DNA of 64,000 nucleotides from NCBI GenBank assembly GCA_964023275.1, contig OZ029915.1:14886712-14950711 (forward strand). Reading direction: 5' to 3'. Positions 1-12,493 of the stretch are shown in pieces (the stretch's first letter is position 1; the number at the start of each line of letters is the position of its first letter). The notes below the pieces were generated by a model. That model was given only the letters and a program-made list of their open reading frames with translations, was not told where the DNA came from and made no database searches. The position numbers and the translations under genes are program-made. Source of the DNA: Norana najaformis (lineage: Eukaryota > Annelida > Clitellata > Crassiclitellata > Hormogastridae).

Positions 1-89
1 CGGGTGTTACTTTACAGAAGGTTGGAGAACTTCAAATGAGTATTGAATGATTGCAAGCAGCAGTGAGGCAGAAAGATGATTGCGAATAT

Positions 90-300
90 TGCAATTGGAA
101 TGGAACTTAATATATAGATTCTCTGAAGGGGAAACTCATCAGAGGTGCTTCCGACATTACAACACAAATCTGCGATCGAATAGAATGGTTTCCAAACACC
201 TTAGGACAAGAAGAAAAAAGGCACCGGAGCTTATTTTGCAGGCTACAGGACAACCAGGTCACCTTGCACAGCTGATCGAAAAGATCTGCGGCCAGGAATG
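90..300 (-). repeat. Old LINE 3'-tail fragment
   Basis: The stretch with AATTG-rich sequence, then a CTCATCAGAGG core followed by a CTTCCGAC box, is a diverged version of the tails at 45473-45565, 2550-2720 and 54000-54090. Their common core is an A/T-rich AATTGTAAT run, a GCGCC box and CTCATCAGAGGCGCTCCCGAC. The orientation follows the copy at 45.5 kb, where a LINE C-terminus precedes it on the minus strand. It is a non-coding remnant. Confidence 0.45.
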
Positions 301-739
301 AATGAGACCGAAAGGCATAGCTCCTTGATATAGTGTGGACCACACAGTCTTCAAGATAATTACATATTTATTTTAAACACAATGCGCTTTTCATCAATAA
401 CCAGCGCACTTTCTTCCGAATGAAGCTGGATATATGCCAAAATTCAGGTATACTTCCAATCAACCGGTCCGCAGTGTTTAATACAGGTTGCTGTAGGTTA
501 TTGCAGGAAAAGTTGCACTCGATGTAAGCCATGGAGATATGCCTATATAGCATACAGATGAGCCTCAACCCCAAAGAAGAAAGGCCTAGATTAAGCGGTG
601 AAGAGGATATAAACTGGGCCCTAAGATGGAACCCTGTTGAAGACCCAGTGAGACCTTGAACCAGTCAGAGTTTGTGAAATGTATAGGTTTTATATAGCGA
701 CCGTATGGCCTCGACCCTGCTCATTTTGCAGTGAATTTA

Positions 740-960
740 TCGGGTGAGATCCTTTACCACCGCTGCCCGTCTGAATGGGCGCCACGCCATTTAAGGTCCC
801 CGTGCACGGACCATACTAGCCCGAGATTTAAATCTCTGAAATAAGCCACGACCGGGACGCGAACCTGGGATCCTCACGCACAGAGGTTCTCATCAATCAA
901 TGCCCAGATATAGGCTGCATATGTGACATCTTGCAATCAGTTGGGGCAAAGGTCGGTGGT
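740..960 (-). repeat. tRNA-derived SINE-like remnant
   Basis: On the minus strand GGTTCGCGTCC matches the RNA polymerase III B box consensus GGTTCGANTCC at 10 of 11 positions. An A-box-like GGGCATTGATTGATGAG lies about 35 bases upstream. This spacing is that of tRNA genes and tRNA-derived SINEs, but the flanking stems do not make a good cloverleaf, so a SINE remnant is likelier than a functional tRNA. It is a tentative call. Confidence 0.35.
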
Positions 961-1531
961 GGGACGCCCAGGGTAAAGTGACGCACTGAGTCGATTTATT
1001 GACACATGAACTTCAGCTAACTCATGAAAATGACTGGGGTGAAAATATTGCCCAGAGTAAATTTATGAATAGTGAATTGTTGGAGTGCACTATTGAATCT
1101 GCAAAGACGGAGGCGGCTTTAAAGTCGAGCATTAGTCGAACACGGCGAAGGTCATAAATGCCGCATTGTGGCAGCTTGTGATCCTTGAAGCCAGCTGCAG
1201 TAGGCCTATTACTAAATTAGCTATAGACATATCCGTAGGCATATGCATAATTAAATCTAAACAAGCTCATAAGTTTGGTTGGAAACAGGATTCCAGTTGT
1301 TGATCTATAGTTAGCATAAACTACGAGCAGAACTAACTCAGCAATTAACCCGTCAGTAAACAATTCAACATCTGTTTTACATGTCAGCCTTGATGGGTAG
1401 ATGGTACCAAGCATCTGCGATGGTTTTGCTCAACGCTGGTCCTATATTCAGCGTTTCTTGGTACCGGACATATAAGCCATTATGCTAGGTCTATGCAAAA
1501 GACAGTCAAACGATGTCATCGTGTCAATTAA

Positions 1532-1565
<34 letters not shown>

Positions 1566-2549
1566 CAAACTCCACATGTAACTGCAGTGAATACGCTTTC
1601 GGCGTATTTACATTTCATCATCATATCTTTTAATTCGACCCAAGTCAGTGAATGGTAAGCTTAGGCCTCTGTGTTCCCTATGCTAAACAGTAAACGGGCT
1701 GCAAAGAACACACTAAGAAAGGGCAAATGTCCCGCTTAGCTAGGGCCTCCTACAAACGCAGAAGCAATAGATGACTATTGAAGTAGCAATAAGCAAACAC
1801 ATACATATTATATAAACGCGAACTAATGAAAGTCGGGCAAAAATATACTGAAGTATACGTCCAATTAAGCTTCCGATTTCCTAGCGAACTTAAAAAACAA
1901 CATTTCACTGACTATTAAATTAGCAATCGCAACGTACATTTAAGAATTAAGAGTTGCATCTGCTTTTGTAATTACAACTAAAGCTTGTTCGTACGGGCGA
2001 ATGTCTATAGTATTAAATAGGATTTGCAGAAAGAACTATAGTGTGACGCCATTATCTTTGGGCCGACAGCAGCTATGAAAGGAAAACCGATGGGTTTGTT
2101 TGTGAGGCATCACTTGCTGGCAAAGTGGAGCTACTACGTTTGCATGTTCGACGGCCATTATTTGGCCGGGTTTTCAACTGCTTGTCCTTTTGTCTTAAAC
2201 TTCGTCTTAAATCGAAATTTGTTCCATAATTCATGTACGGACTGCTACTGTGACAGATTTGGCGTTCCGGTATTAATATACGAGTTTGCTGTGGTTTTTC
2301 AGTTTCCTGGCGTTTTTTCCTGGACGTAACTGACGCCCCTTGTCACTGGAATAGTCCATTATCTGCTCAAGGAATGACAGGTTCCAGATGGACCATCACG
2401 GATCACACCTACTGCCGTCAAAAGTCGATGACAGGCTTTGAAGTTGCTCCAACCGTCTACCAGAAAGGTATCTTGATGCAAATATACATACATGCATACA
2501 TCTGGACAGCATATCTTTTCAATGTAGGGTAATCAAATTTAATGTTTAA
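961..2549. other. No gene recognised; (AT)n microsatellite inside
   Basis: There is no recognisable coding region. A pure (AT)n run of about 31 bases lies at 1534-1564. The only open frame of note (2075-2329, plus strand, 84 codons) has no recognisable motif and no supporting context, so it is not called as a gene. Confidence 0.6.
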
Positions 2550-2720
2550 CTAACTGTAACTGTATTCGCAAATTTGTACAGCGCCTTTTCAAGAGAAAGT
2601 ACTCAGAGGCACTCCCGACCTGACAACATACGACCACATTCAACCCAAATCCTTTTCAAACGCTTGGAAAAAGAGGCATAGAAAGACCAAGGAGCTCATA
2701 TCTTAACCGATACAACCTAA
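2550..2720 (-). repeat. Old LINE 3'-tail fragment
   Basis: It contains the same ordered blocks as the tail at 45.5 kb: a TGTAACTGTA-like run, CAGCGCC, CTTTTCAAGAG, CTCAGAGGCACTCCCGACC. It is diverged and non-coding. A second short block at about 2740-2770 (ATGCACAAAGCATC) resembles the family F LINE 3' UTR seen at 34594-34670. Confidence 0.45.
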
Positions 2721-2859
2721 TCCAAAACCTTCTAAAGCGCAATGTTATAATGCACAAAGCATCAAACGTTGGTCGCTACTAAGCAAAATCGCATTCCAAA
2801 GTCACATCGGACAGAACCACGCAGTTAAGATCCGTGATGCCCTTGAGACCAGGCCCCCT

Positions 2860-3410
2860 ACCTAAACTTGATGGCGCGGTGGATCTTGCTGACTCGCATG
2901 CCCAGAGCATGTTGCAGCATCAGGTTGCATTAGTGAATCACCTACCGCTCCTTGAAGTGTAGGCTGGGCTTTAACTTCACACACTGCGTGAACTTGCCTC
3001 CCAAATCGTTCTTGGTCTTCTTCAGCAAGACTCACGTACAGTAGCAGTTTTCAGCAAGTTTATGCACATAAATGGTTCCTAGTAGACTAAAAGGATTTCT
3101 TCTTCTGTGACAATTATGAATAAAGACTGCGATAGAAATAGACTCTCAACTGACTTAACTGCATCCACGCAAGAGATAAGTGTGTAGGCTAAACTGAACA
3201 TCCCCGGCAGGCTGAAGTAGTGCGCCGAATCAAGACCATAGTGCTTTTTATCGCTGTTCCTGGGAAGGTTTCAAAGACATCTGCCTGGAGGAGCACATCG
3301 GTGCGAAGATACAGGTCGCGGTAGTCGTCCAAGGTCTTGCAACCGAAGGCCTCCCACACCCGCTGGGCGTGCTGGTAGTCCGCGTTGCTGATATTTCGCG
3401 GATGAGCCAC
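2860..3410 (-). pseudogene. Protein-primed DNA polymerase B fragment (Polinton/Maverick-like)
   Basis: The minus-strand frame at 3189-3410 reads YQHAQRVWEAFGCKTLDDYR then DLYLRTDVLLQADVFE. I recognise this as the exonuclease-proximal part of the family B polymerases of Polinton/Maverick elements and relatives. Downstream at 2860-3000 the same strand, with stops, shows LKPSLHFKER and LGMRVSKIHRAIKF, which corresponds to a segment further along the same polymerase. Stops and frame changes separate the pieces, so the gene is dead. These polymerases replicate linear virus-like transposons using a protein primer. No integrase, capsid protein or long terminal inverted repeat is seen here, so only an internal fragment remains. 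Confidence 0.7.
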
Positions 3411-3422
3411 CTGTAGAAGGTC

Positions 3423-3969
3423 TTAGGTGACGGGAGTTACTCTTCGCCGAACCGATGGTGGTCGTACTCGTATGGGTAGATACCTTTGCGGTACATTAGC
3501 CCTAGCTTTGCCGCGTCGTCTCTGGAATAGCTGGTCGCTGTAATGTGCAGGTCCACAGGTGATAGGTTCCCCGCCAGCTTGTCCAAAGAATTGTTCAATA
3601 CTCGGTGCTATTGCGCTCAAGAACGCCAACGCTTCTCCCTCCGGCTTATGGCCACGAGGTACTACTGGGCGCTTGTCTCTCGGAAGTCGGTTGGCGAGTT
3701 CTTTGTGCAATACAGATCAAGGCGGCCCGCCTCTGCCATTCTTATAAAGCAGAGGATCCAACTCTCCAGAATGGCTATATTTTTTCCAACTTGCACTTGT
3801 GCACCTGGGCGACCGGCATAGGGAGCAGCGGCTGCAGCAGGCGCCCCTTGTCTGCTTCCGGTATGGACTCATCCAAGATATTGCGCACGAAATCTCGGAG
3901 TTCTGGTGGTCCACGCCTTTCTGCTAACAACAGGTTGAAGTACTCGTCCATGTGTTTGTCGCTATCCAT
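3423..3969 (-). pseudogene. Upstream coding remnant of the Polinton-like element
   Basis: Three minus-strand frames lie end to end: 3775-3969 (MDSDKHMDEYFNLLLAERRG and onward), 3717-3914 (including LDPLLYKNGRGGPP) and 3423-3710 (HKELANRLPRDKRP onward). They lie directly upstream of the polymerase fragment, share its strand and have similar GC-rich codon use. They are probably the N-terminal part of the same polymerase polyprotein or a neighbouring gene of the element. Frame changes separate them. I cannot assign a function beyond that context. Confidence 0.45.
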
Positions 3970-4063
3970 ATGACCGAGTGTATGTCTGTAAGCAGCCTGT
4001 CTCTATCTGGAGTTGACCGATTGACAACTCCTGCGATCTGTATCCTACGAGTAGGGACTGTCT

Positions 4064-4315
4064 CTAGTTGGTTGTTGACGGCCCAAAACGGAGACGAACT
4101 TCTTCCTTGCTCGCTTGGAACTTTGCGTTAAATAGCTTCGGTGCTGCGAGGTGGACGCCGCATCTCCTACAGAAGCGAACCTCCGGGTGTGTCCCAGCAA
4201 TGCACTTGCGGCAAGCGCGTGGTATTTCTATGCCGGCTCGCAGGTTGAACCGATGGTTCTTGCAGTAGTCATAGACGCACCCTCGGCCACAGATCTCCGT
4301 CTCCCCAGTTTTCAA
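4064..4315 (-). pseudogene. Cysteine-rich zinc-binding fragment of the Polinton-like element
   Basis: An 83-codon minus-strand frame contains a regular Cys/His series: CGRGCVYDYCKNHR, then IPRACRKC, then FCRRCG. Spaced CxxC pairs of this type suggest a zinc ribbon or tandem zinc knuckles. It lies upstream of the polymerase remnants on the same strand and is probably the 5'-most surviving piece of the same element. Truncation at both ends cannot be excluded. Confidence 0.45.
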
Positions 4316-4329
4316 CTACACATACTATT

Positions 4330-4480
4330 ACGCCCAACTGACTCTCTTCGCCCTTCCTTCACCAGATCCAAGATTTCCAGGCGTTGACGGCGTACATATG
4401 CCTGCAGGTCGGAGGCTTGACTGTTCAGCTGGAATCCTGTCCACCAGCTGTAGGTGGACCATTGGAGTCACAGAAAGTCG
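4330..4480 (+). repeat. SINE-like interspersed repeat fragment
   Basis: CCAGATCCAAGATTTCCAG followed by a TGTCCACC-AGCTG-TAGGTGGACC block resembles the repeats at 31769-32110 and 54174-54530, which carry the same CCGAATTC-AAGATTTCCAG and GGTGGACC elements. No coding capacity is visible. From 4480 to 5091 no feature is recognised. Confidence 0.35.
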
Positions 4481-5091
4481 ATAACATGCAATAAAAACCG
4501 TCCGAAACGTGGTAAATCCGTGTTGAAAACGCAAAATAATTTCTACGTTTAGACAACATCCGTAAAAATAACATAAAGGCCATATGGACGGAGACATGCG
4601 CAGCAATGAATTAGTAACTAAAACATATAGAATATGTAGGTACTTTTGGACATCGACTTTTTAGAGTTAAGTAGAATTGCAAGATAGGTCTACCCGGTGC
4701 TGAAACCGTAGATTGTGTACACAACAAGTGCTAGGTGGTTGGGTGTTAGTCTTGGGAAGTTCAGTTTTGGTTCCTCTAGTGAGCGACCTTGGTTTCCTAT
4801 TTGTTTAATTGAAACTCACTGCAAAAGGCATCCCGAAGATGTGCTTGCAAATTACAAATGCTTCGGAATTCTGAATTCCCTGGCTAGAGTCATAATGAAA
4901 GCTTTAAAATATCAAAAATTTTCACCTGTGTTGCAATCATTACACTTGTCACCTGTCCAGTTCAAAATCTTTCTTAAGTATATACGGTGCCGATAGACGG
5001 TCACCCCTCAGACCCACAAAATGTTGTTTCGAACATCGGGCGCTTTGGCTCCTAGCGTGCCTCAAACCAGGGCAGTACTGGTTCTAAGACG

Positions 5092-5790
5092 TTTAATCGT
5101 AATCGTAATCGTAGTCGTAATTCCGAGATTTCTACAACGCCCACGAAAGCCGCGCCGCGAGGACCAGCTTATTCACAGGCGCTTAGTCAAAACAAAATCG
5201 ATAGGCAAACGGGTTCGGTTCCAGGTCAAGATCCAAAAGTCAGACGGAGAGACAGCGTGGCAGCTACGGGGTATGGTTTTTGGGGTTGGAGAGGAGAGAG
5301 AGATAAGAGGAAGAAGGGGTGTCAGGGTACGATCTGTGAAAGAGGAATGTTTTGAATGAAAGGCCGAAGCAGAAATTGCAAGCGGTGGAGCATCGATGAG
5401 TTTGTATGATGGGTCAGAAAACTATCGCAATTCTGGGGAAGTTTATTCCAGAGTGGTGAGACAGCTATGGCTATGCAGCCATTACCAAATTTTAAGGATG
5501 AGATGACGGAAGGGCGAAGAAGTGTTAGGGAGAAGAGGAGCGGGATGAGCGAACCGGTTGTATTGTAAATAACTGACGAAGATAGGAGGGTTGGGAAGAT
5601 TGAAGTGTGTTGTAGGTAAGTGATAGGACTTTGTACTCGATTCGTTCAGGTATTTTAAGCCAGTGTAGTGATTTAACAACAGGAGTGATGTTATGGTGTT
5701 TTGGGGTTTTGGTGACAGTACGAGCAAAAGCATTCTGCATGGCTTGAAGACGGCTTATTTGGGTGGAGCCTATTTATGATGGTTGATCGA
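5092..5790 (-). mobile_element. LINE, L2/CR1-like family L2-A, 5'-truncated
   Basis: Read on the minus strand, a reverse-transcriptase C-terminal region (QNAFARTVTKTPKH, SLHWLKIPERIEYKVLSLTY) is followed by a 3' UTR. The UTR contains the box AAGCTGGTCCTCGCGG and ends in a CGTAAT/GATTAC-type repeat at 5092-5117. The same 3' end is seen at 25.2 kb, 34.38 kb and 42.29 kb, which defines the family. The coding part is frameshifted and lacks the endonuclease and RT core, as expected of a 5'-truncated LINE insertion. Confidence 0.8.
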
Positions 5791-8029
5791 GTTCTTGAAA
5801 TTTGCTGTCTAGTTCTGGTCTCCCCTACTCCTCCGATATCGACTAGATATATATTCAGACATGTGTAATCTTACGGATTGTGGCCTGACTTCGAAGCGGC
5901 CATCGCCTTATGTCTAGCGCATTATAACGACGAATCGATAGAGTTTTGGAGTAAATTAGATTAGATTAGACTAGGCTATATAACCTGAAGTCATCTGAAG
6001 TTGCTTATTAAATTACAAGACATTATTGAGCAAATGATTTTATATCATCTATATCGAAATATCGGTAATGTTGTCCTACAGCAGATTACATATTGCGTTG
6101 ATTAAAGTTCTGGACACCAGTTGTACTAATATAGGCCCAGTTGCAGCTATATATTTAGCATTGAAGTACTTAACCGGGGTTCCGTCTGTGAGACGGGTAT
6201 GTATTGGCCTATATGATATATGCATTCCCTTTCATATTAAAGGCACTGTTTAGTCACGTTCTAGCCATTGTAACTCGAAGTAACGAAGCTATTTGTCCAC
6301 TTCTGACGAAGGATGCGTAACAATTCTAATTATTGATGAAATTGCTGGTCAGTCAAACGTCCATTTAGACCAATCTGGAGATCACAGCAAGGTCGCTTAA
6401 GAACGGAATATTATATTCTTATATCCAGTTATGTAAAGCCTACATATAAATGTTCATCGTTTCATAGACGCAGACACGGAACGGGAATTCGTTTTGCCGA
6501 ATATGACTTGCATATGGCTGCCCATTATTTTGAAGTGGTTAAACATAATTGCTGTATAGCGCCCTAGTCTCACGTGTTTTCTGCCCCATTATTTTTTTAA
6601 TATCTTATGTCATGTCATATTATTATATAATACTTTATACTGAATCATAACACACCATATCCCATTATATTTTTGCATTGTATACTAAAGCTGCACAATA
6701 TATGTACACATATATGCATTTATCTATGTATATAAATGAATTACTATGCATATGTATGCATGCATACAGCTACATACGTTATTTATAAACATACATACAT
6801 TATTTTCAAACGTTGAAAACGCTTCATACAATACCAGTATTTACATACCGAAATACATTTTAATACACACGTACATTATTTACATATATACACAGACATA
6901 TAAGTATACATACATGAATGCATGCATGTATGCATGTATACATCCATACTGTAAACGAAATTTTCCGCTAATTAGTCAGCAAGTTTTATGCGCGCGTTTG
7001 TTTAGGAATGTTTCATGACGTAACGTTGATGAGTAACTGGGTTGTTGACTTGTTTGGGTGCCCTACACTAAAGCTAAATTTTTCGTAACGTCATGTTGTT
7101 TATCCATCTGGTTGTTGACTTGTTTTAGCACGTCTGTGTCGCGAATGTTCAATTCCTGGAGGCATCCTTCTTTCACGCCTTGATCACGTGTTAGATGCGT
7201 CTAACTGCCACGCATCGAATGCGTGCCTGCATTGCTGGAGGGTTGGTGTGACGTCGTCCAGCACATATTTTTCACGTAGGCGCTCGCGCAGAAGACATCG
7301 GGCTTACGTCGCGATAACTTGCAGGCAAGGCATGGCATGATGGCTGACGCGTAAAGTTTCAGCCTATATAAAGAGGTAGCGAATGCAGTGTTGGAGAGAG
7401 CGCGAAATGATGTCATGTACATATAAACAGATCTTCGTATACTTAGTCAATTGATTTACAAATGTCGTTGATTATTGCTGACGATAGCGATTCATATATT
7501 CCTGCATGTAGAACTTTTATTTTGGTGCTTGAACTGTTTCGATTTAAATATACTACAACAAAATCGAAAGACTGTGTCTATCGGTTCCTATTCTCATAGA
7601 CGAGCACCAATGTCCTAAAAGCTACCCACCGTTTTTTCTCACGATATAATGTGGTTTATCTCTAATCAAATACAAGCGCCATTTGCATTTTCGGTATGTT
7701 TCTTTTTCAAACAACAAAAGTTGTCACCTAAATATGCACATTTTCTGTCTTAACCGGTCAACAGTCAGCACCTTGAAGACCTACCCACAACTTACTAACT
7801 CAGAACTTGCATGCAAACAGACACACACACAAGCCCATAGCGCTCTGCCTGCTTTAACACACCAACGACTGAATTTCCGAGTTGCACTAACGAGCCATCC
7901 ACCACGTTTCTGCCATAATTAATAACACTACGTTATCTGCCTTCCTTCCTTGAAGTGAGCAAATTATTATTAAACAATTTGCGAACTTGCATTAAATTAA
8001 ACGTATGAAATAAAACTATCTATCTATCC
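5791..8029. other. No gene recognised; AT-rich with simple repeats
   Basis: No coding family, RNA gene or element end was recognised. About 6700-6940 is dominated by TACATA/TGCATG-type low-complexity sequence, which explains the 90-codon frame there. Confidence 0.5.
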
Positions 8030-8900
8030 GAACAACCTATCTACATTATATAACAATTGAGACAGACAATCAGCAACAACGTTCAAACGCCCCCTCTTGA
8101 AACTAATATTCACACCAAAAGTTTGCAAAGCCAATGTCAATCACACTAGTTTAGCAGATTTTGACATTAGCTATGTCAAATAAAGTAAGGATTGTGATAT
8201 AAAAAAACATGAATTTTTTAATCAAGTATAATGTCTTTCAATTTCGATAATGATCAAACAATAGCACAGGTCTCCTTTTTAATCGTAGCCCATCTCCTTT
8301 GAGTATCATTCAATTTCTGGTTAATAAACAACACGGGTCATTCCACCTATTCGCAGTCATTCAGCATTAAAACTGCTCTAACCGCCCAATCACTGCTATC
8401 GCAACACAAATCAAGAGGTTTGCGAACCTCAAATGCATGCAAAACAGCATTCGCCAGTGTATAACATTGTTTTTCTTTCCAGAACTGATCACATGTCTAA
8501 CAAATTTAACCTCACTTTTACAAAGACAGCATTTCTTCAAATTCGACGTAATATTATGCAATCGCATTTGATTTTAAAATGAATCTAAACGTTGCAAATG
8601 AATATCCAAATCACCTTAATAAACGGAAATATAATCCACGTATGGCTCAGCGAAATCTTTCACTGACTGCAACACCAGATTTATCGCTTTAACAAACGTT
8701 CGTTCGGAATTAACCATTCTAAAAGGTATACTACAAAAATTTACATTCTTTGAATTTATAAGAGTTCCCTTAGCAATTTCAAGCAATCCCTTACGTTACA
8801 ACAATTTAAAACCTGAAAACCACATTTAATTCTCCAACTTGCCAATCACCGAACCTTTGCAAAGAAAGTTTCAAACAATTTCATATTATACCAAAGTACA
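8030..8900 (-). pseudogene. LTR-retrotransposon pol remnant (RT to RNase H, Ty3/gypsy-like)
   Basis: On the minus strand the order is PFRMVNSERTFVKA, then PYVDYI, then KSEVKFVRHVISSG, then LDLCCDSSDWAVRAVL, then RRWATIKKETCAIV, and finally VNVVADCLSQ. This is the order of reverse transcriptase, its catalytic box, the connection and RNase H in Ty3/gypsy-type pol. The catalytic YVDD/YLDD box reads YVDY, and many stops and frame changes interrupt it. No LTRs were located on either side. It is an old, dead copy. Confidence 0.65.
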
Positions 8901-9339
8901 TAATCCAGTTTGATCCGAAAATGTATGGCGTATTTTGGATAAACCATCATTCAGTTGCTTCTGTTATATGGGTGTCAGATATTTGAATGCTGAATCTGGT
9001 TCGGCCATAGCCAATGTGCTTATGACCATCAACATTATATGGATGGAAGAAATCAAAGTTCAAATGCATACTGGCTATCACTTTTACATGTCTATTCTTT
9101 GCTGTCGTTGTTTTTCAAAACATTGCAACCGACGGGGAAGCATGGCCCTTAGACCCAGCATCCGCTCATGATTTGACAGTATCTCGTAACTTGGGTGTTG
9201 CTTTAAAATTTTACGGTCTTTTCCAACTATAACAGCATTGTCAGACATCTTACATGCATATTCATGACATAAAACAGACTTAGGCGTTATGTCCTTATGT
9301 CTTATGGAATATATTTGTCGATTGCATTGGTCTCCAGTT

Positions 9340-9880
9340 GCCTAGATTACTGAGATGGTTCAGAACGCTTTAGCGAGAGCCTTTGCTAATACATCGAGAT
9401 TAGCATATAACCTGTATAATTAAGTCATTGCACTGGCTTCCTGCTAAGCAAATATCTGCTTCAAATTTGGGCTTATGGTATACAAAACATTAAAATGTAG
9501 CCAATTTTTAAAATTTGTCCTTATTCCCCATTTTTATTACTATTCAACTAGGTCATCTGATTGCCAATCTGGGGTCACACCTAAGACTAGAACTGTTCTT
9601 GGCGAATAAGCTTTGTCGGTTCCTGGACCTAAATTTTTAATTCTGTCTCCACACTTGTTCGTTCTGCTAGAATCTTGTGTCGTTTCGGGCTCAGCTTAAG
9701 ACTTGCCTATTTCAGCTGGCTTATGCATAGTAGGCTGTCTAGTTGTCTCCGCGGATTGAACCTCTGGATATTGATTTGATTACAAGTTCCTTTTGGTGTG
9801 CCATCGACTGATGCCTTGTGCATTATATCATTATATACCAGCGTTATAGAAGTTTATATTAAATAATAATATCTACTAAT
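9340..9880 (+). mobile_element. LINE fragment, family F (CR1/L2-like C-terminus and 3' UTR)
   Basis: Degraded coding sequence in the plus orientation includes QNALARAFANTSRL, LMVYKTL and KTRTVLGE, typical of the region after the RT domain in CR1/L2-type LINEs. It is followed by the 3' block GCCATCGACTGATGCCTTGTGCATT and a CAGCGTTATAGAAG end. The same end occurs on the minus strand at 34594-34670 and next to the LINE at 59935-60290. From 9881 to 10600 nothing is recognised. Confidence 0.6.
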
Positions 9881-10605
9881 TGTCGTAAGACTTACAGTTG
9901 CACTTATGTTCGTTTTTGGTTACTTTCAGTCTTGTAAAGTAATTAGCATCTGCAGTTTAGTTAATACTAATAATGACGCACTATGAGAGACCAACAGCAA
10001 ACAGACAGCGAAACTATACACTAAGCAGTATGTTTTTGTCTATCAGTGGCTTATGACATGAACTCACCAACAGTGAATTGAAATCATTAAATTAAAGAAT
10101 AGAAAATGAATAAAACAGGCGAATATCAACGTCACTAATTTCTACAGGTGCTCTAGGTCGATATGTAGTAGGCTACTGTAGTCTACGAGCAGTTAGCTAC
10201 TTAGTACCGGCAATCTTCTATTCTGTCAAAAACAATCATTGCATTTGCATTCTTGAACACAGTAAATCCCACTGCCCACATGCCAGATAGACAGAATGTG
10301 TCATTATTATTATATTGACGCAGTAGTAAGCTGTGGTGTGCTAAATGTCATTCTTCGAAGCTAGTCATTAGGAATAATAGTACCGTTGCCAGTGCGCTGA
10401 AGGTAACTGTTACATAGCTATTATGTTACGAAGGCCGAATGTTGGTACGGAAACAAAGTTGTTACGGTGTACTGAACATCGGACTGCAGTTAAGCGCTAA
10501 AGAATTAAATATCATTATAATAGAACCGTGTTTAACTTTTTCCGGCTATATATATTCTACGCGTGAGTCTCAAAACTTGCTCATGAGATTTCAACAAGCG
10601 AGACC

Positions 10606-10772
10606 AAGACGAGATCCAAGACATACTGCCACGAGACCCGAGACATATTGCCACGAGACCGAGACGAGACCCGAGACATACTGCCACGAGACCGAGACGA
10701 GACCCGAGACATATTGCCACGAGACCGAGACGAGACCCGAGACATACTGCCACTAGACCGAGACAAGACCGA
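10606..10772. repeat. 33-bp minisatellite
   Basis: CCGAGACATA starts at 10638, 10671, 10704 and 10737, exactly 33 bases apart, with partial units on both sides. The base after the shared core alternates C, T, C, T, C, so the array has a 66-bp higher-order period. Because 33 is divisible by three, it stays open in several frames on both strands; the 105-, 73- and 70-codon frames here are products of the repeat, not genes. Confidence 0.9.
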
Positions 10773-10799
10773 GCAGCTAATTAGTCTGTTCAAGACGAA

Positions 10800-12490
10800 A
10801 CCACGGTGAGTCGTTAGTTACGTCTAGAGACCGAGACGTCAAGACCGAGACTACAAACCTGCATAAACTTTACAAGCTATCGTGTCTATCGTAGAGTATC
10901 GTGAACACTATGAATACCGCTACACTGGCAGATGATCAGTTTAAATTTCAAAAGTATTGGCTTTGTTTGCTGTTTGGTTGCCTTTGACACTCATTCTTAA
11001 ACTGTGAAGTGTTTCACCTTAAGCACAAGAAAATGCATAAAAAACTATACGGTATTACTTCTCAACTATTTGCTTCAGAAACAAAGTAAAAATATAATGC
11101 ATAATATCCACGATGATGTTCGGCTGCTGCCTTCCTATCACAGAGTAATACATGCCATAACCTAACTAAATAACGTGATCGAAGGCTGCTTTAGGGTCTG
11201 TAGTGGTATTTAAATGCATTTATTTGTTTCTGTACCTATGATGGTACACTTTGGAGAAACCTTCGAATCAGCCGTTTACTTAAACATCATTAAGCAGTTT
11301 TTTGGCACGACGTCATCTGATTTGCAATTTTTATTGGTTTATGGGCAGGCCTGAACATCGCTTGCGATTTCGTGAGACAGAAAGATTTCTCTCGCGGAGT
11401 AACTTCATAATACACGCACGCAGTTAATACATCCGCGCAGCCAGCCTTTCACCGTTGGCAGTCCAGTTGATCTACGGCTGAACTGCAATCTCACTAATGC
11501 TTGGGCTTCTAATTTTGGCAGGACTGTGAAGTAGTACAAGCTCGTCACAAGTGCAATTTTAAATAATCTATTTTGCTGAACATTTACAGGCATATAAGGT
11601 AAGTAAAGTTTACAATTTATATAACTTATTCATCTGTCAGCCACGTCTTACTACGCTGCATTTTATTCCGCATTAGTGAAGTGCAATCGTCATGTGCAAG
11701 CGCGTTTAGACTTTAAAATTTGCGCTTCATGTCATAAAAATGGGGCGTCAATGCCTACGGAGAGATGCCAAAAGTTGTGTTACTCAACTATTTGTTAAAT
11801 TTTAAATTCACTAGTTAACGTTTAGTGTACTTTTTACTAACCACGTCTAGCTAATGTAAAGTGCTATTGATGACATGCCACAAATATAGGAATGAGAGCT
11901 TTCAGCATCTGTAGATTCAAAAGACCAAAAGTAGTTCCGCAGTTTAACGACAGCTTATGGCATCAAAGGCCATTGCCATCGCCCTCCTCCCTTATCCAGG
12001 CTTGGGACTGGCACTATCCCCAAACAAGGAGTTTCAAACGACCTAAACCGATTGACTCCAAATTTTATATGGATGATTACGTCGCATATGTAATGTGACG
12101 TCATATTATACCGGCTATCGTTATGAGCTAATTACAGCAAATAGAGTTTAATGACATCTTTTGGTATCAGAGTCGCTGACCTCTGCCTTATTCTGCCTTT
12201 GTGTATTAATTTTCAAGAAGCTTTGAAAAGCAGACGTGTTAACTTTATTATGTTTTACATATTTTGCTTCTGTTGTGTCGCCATTGGCACTCATTCTTAA
12301 AATGTTAGCTTTTATATTTAGCCTATAATTATTCATTTAGATCACAAATGATGTTTAAATCACAATACTGCTGATATATAGTAGCCTATTGCACACCTAC
12401 AAACTTTTTATGTCTAATGAAACTAGATGTAGTGGTAAAAGTGGTAAATTTGTTTTCTTGTTCAAGTCCTACATAGATGTACAGTAGATG
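10800..12490. other. No gene recognised
   Basis: No repeat family, RNA or conserved protein motif was identified. The 68-codon plus-strand frame at 11892-12098 is rich in Arg/Lys/Pro but matches nothing I know and has no neighbouring exon-like sequence. Confidence 0.5.
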
Positions 12491-12493
12491 CAC

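Noticed and set aside
740..960. Functional tRNA gene
   Set aside because: A and B box-like sequences are present but no acceptor stem or consistent cloverleaf can be drawn.
10606..10772. CRISPR-like array
   Set aside because: Units are contiguous with no unique spacers, and the DNA is animal genomic.
10439..10793. Repetitive Arg/Glu/Thr- or Ser-rich frames on both strands
   Set aside because: Produced by the 33-bp minisatellite, whose unit is divisible by three.
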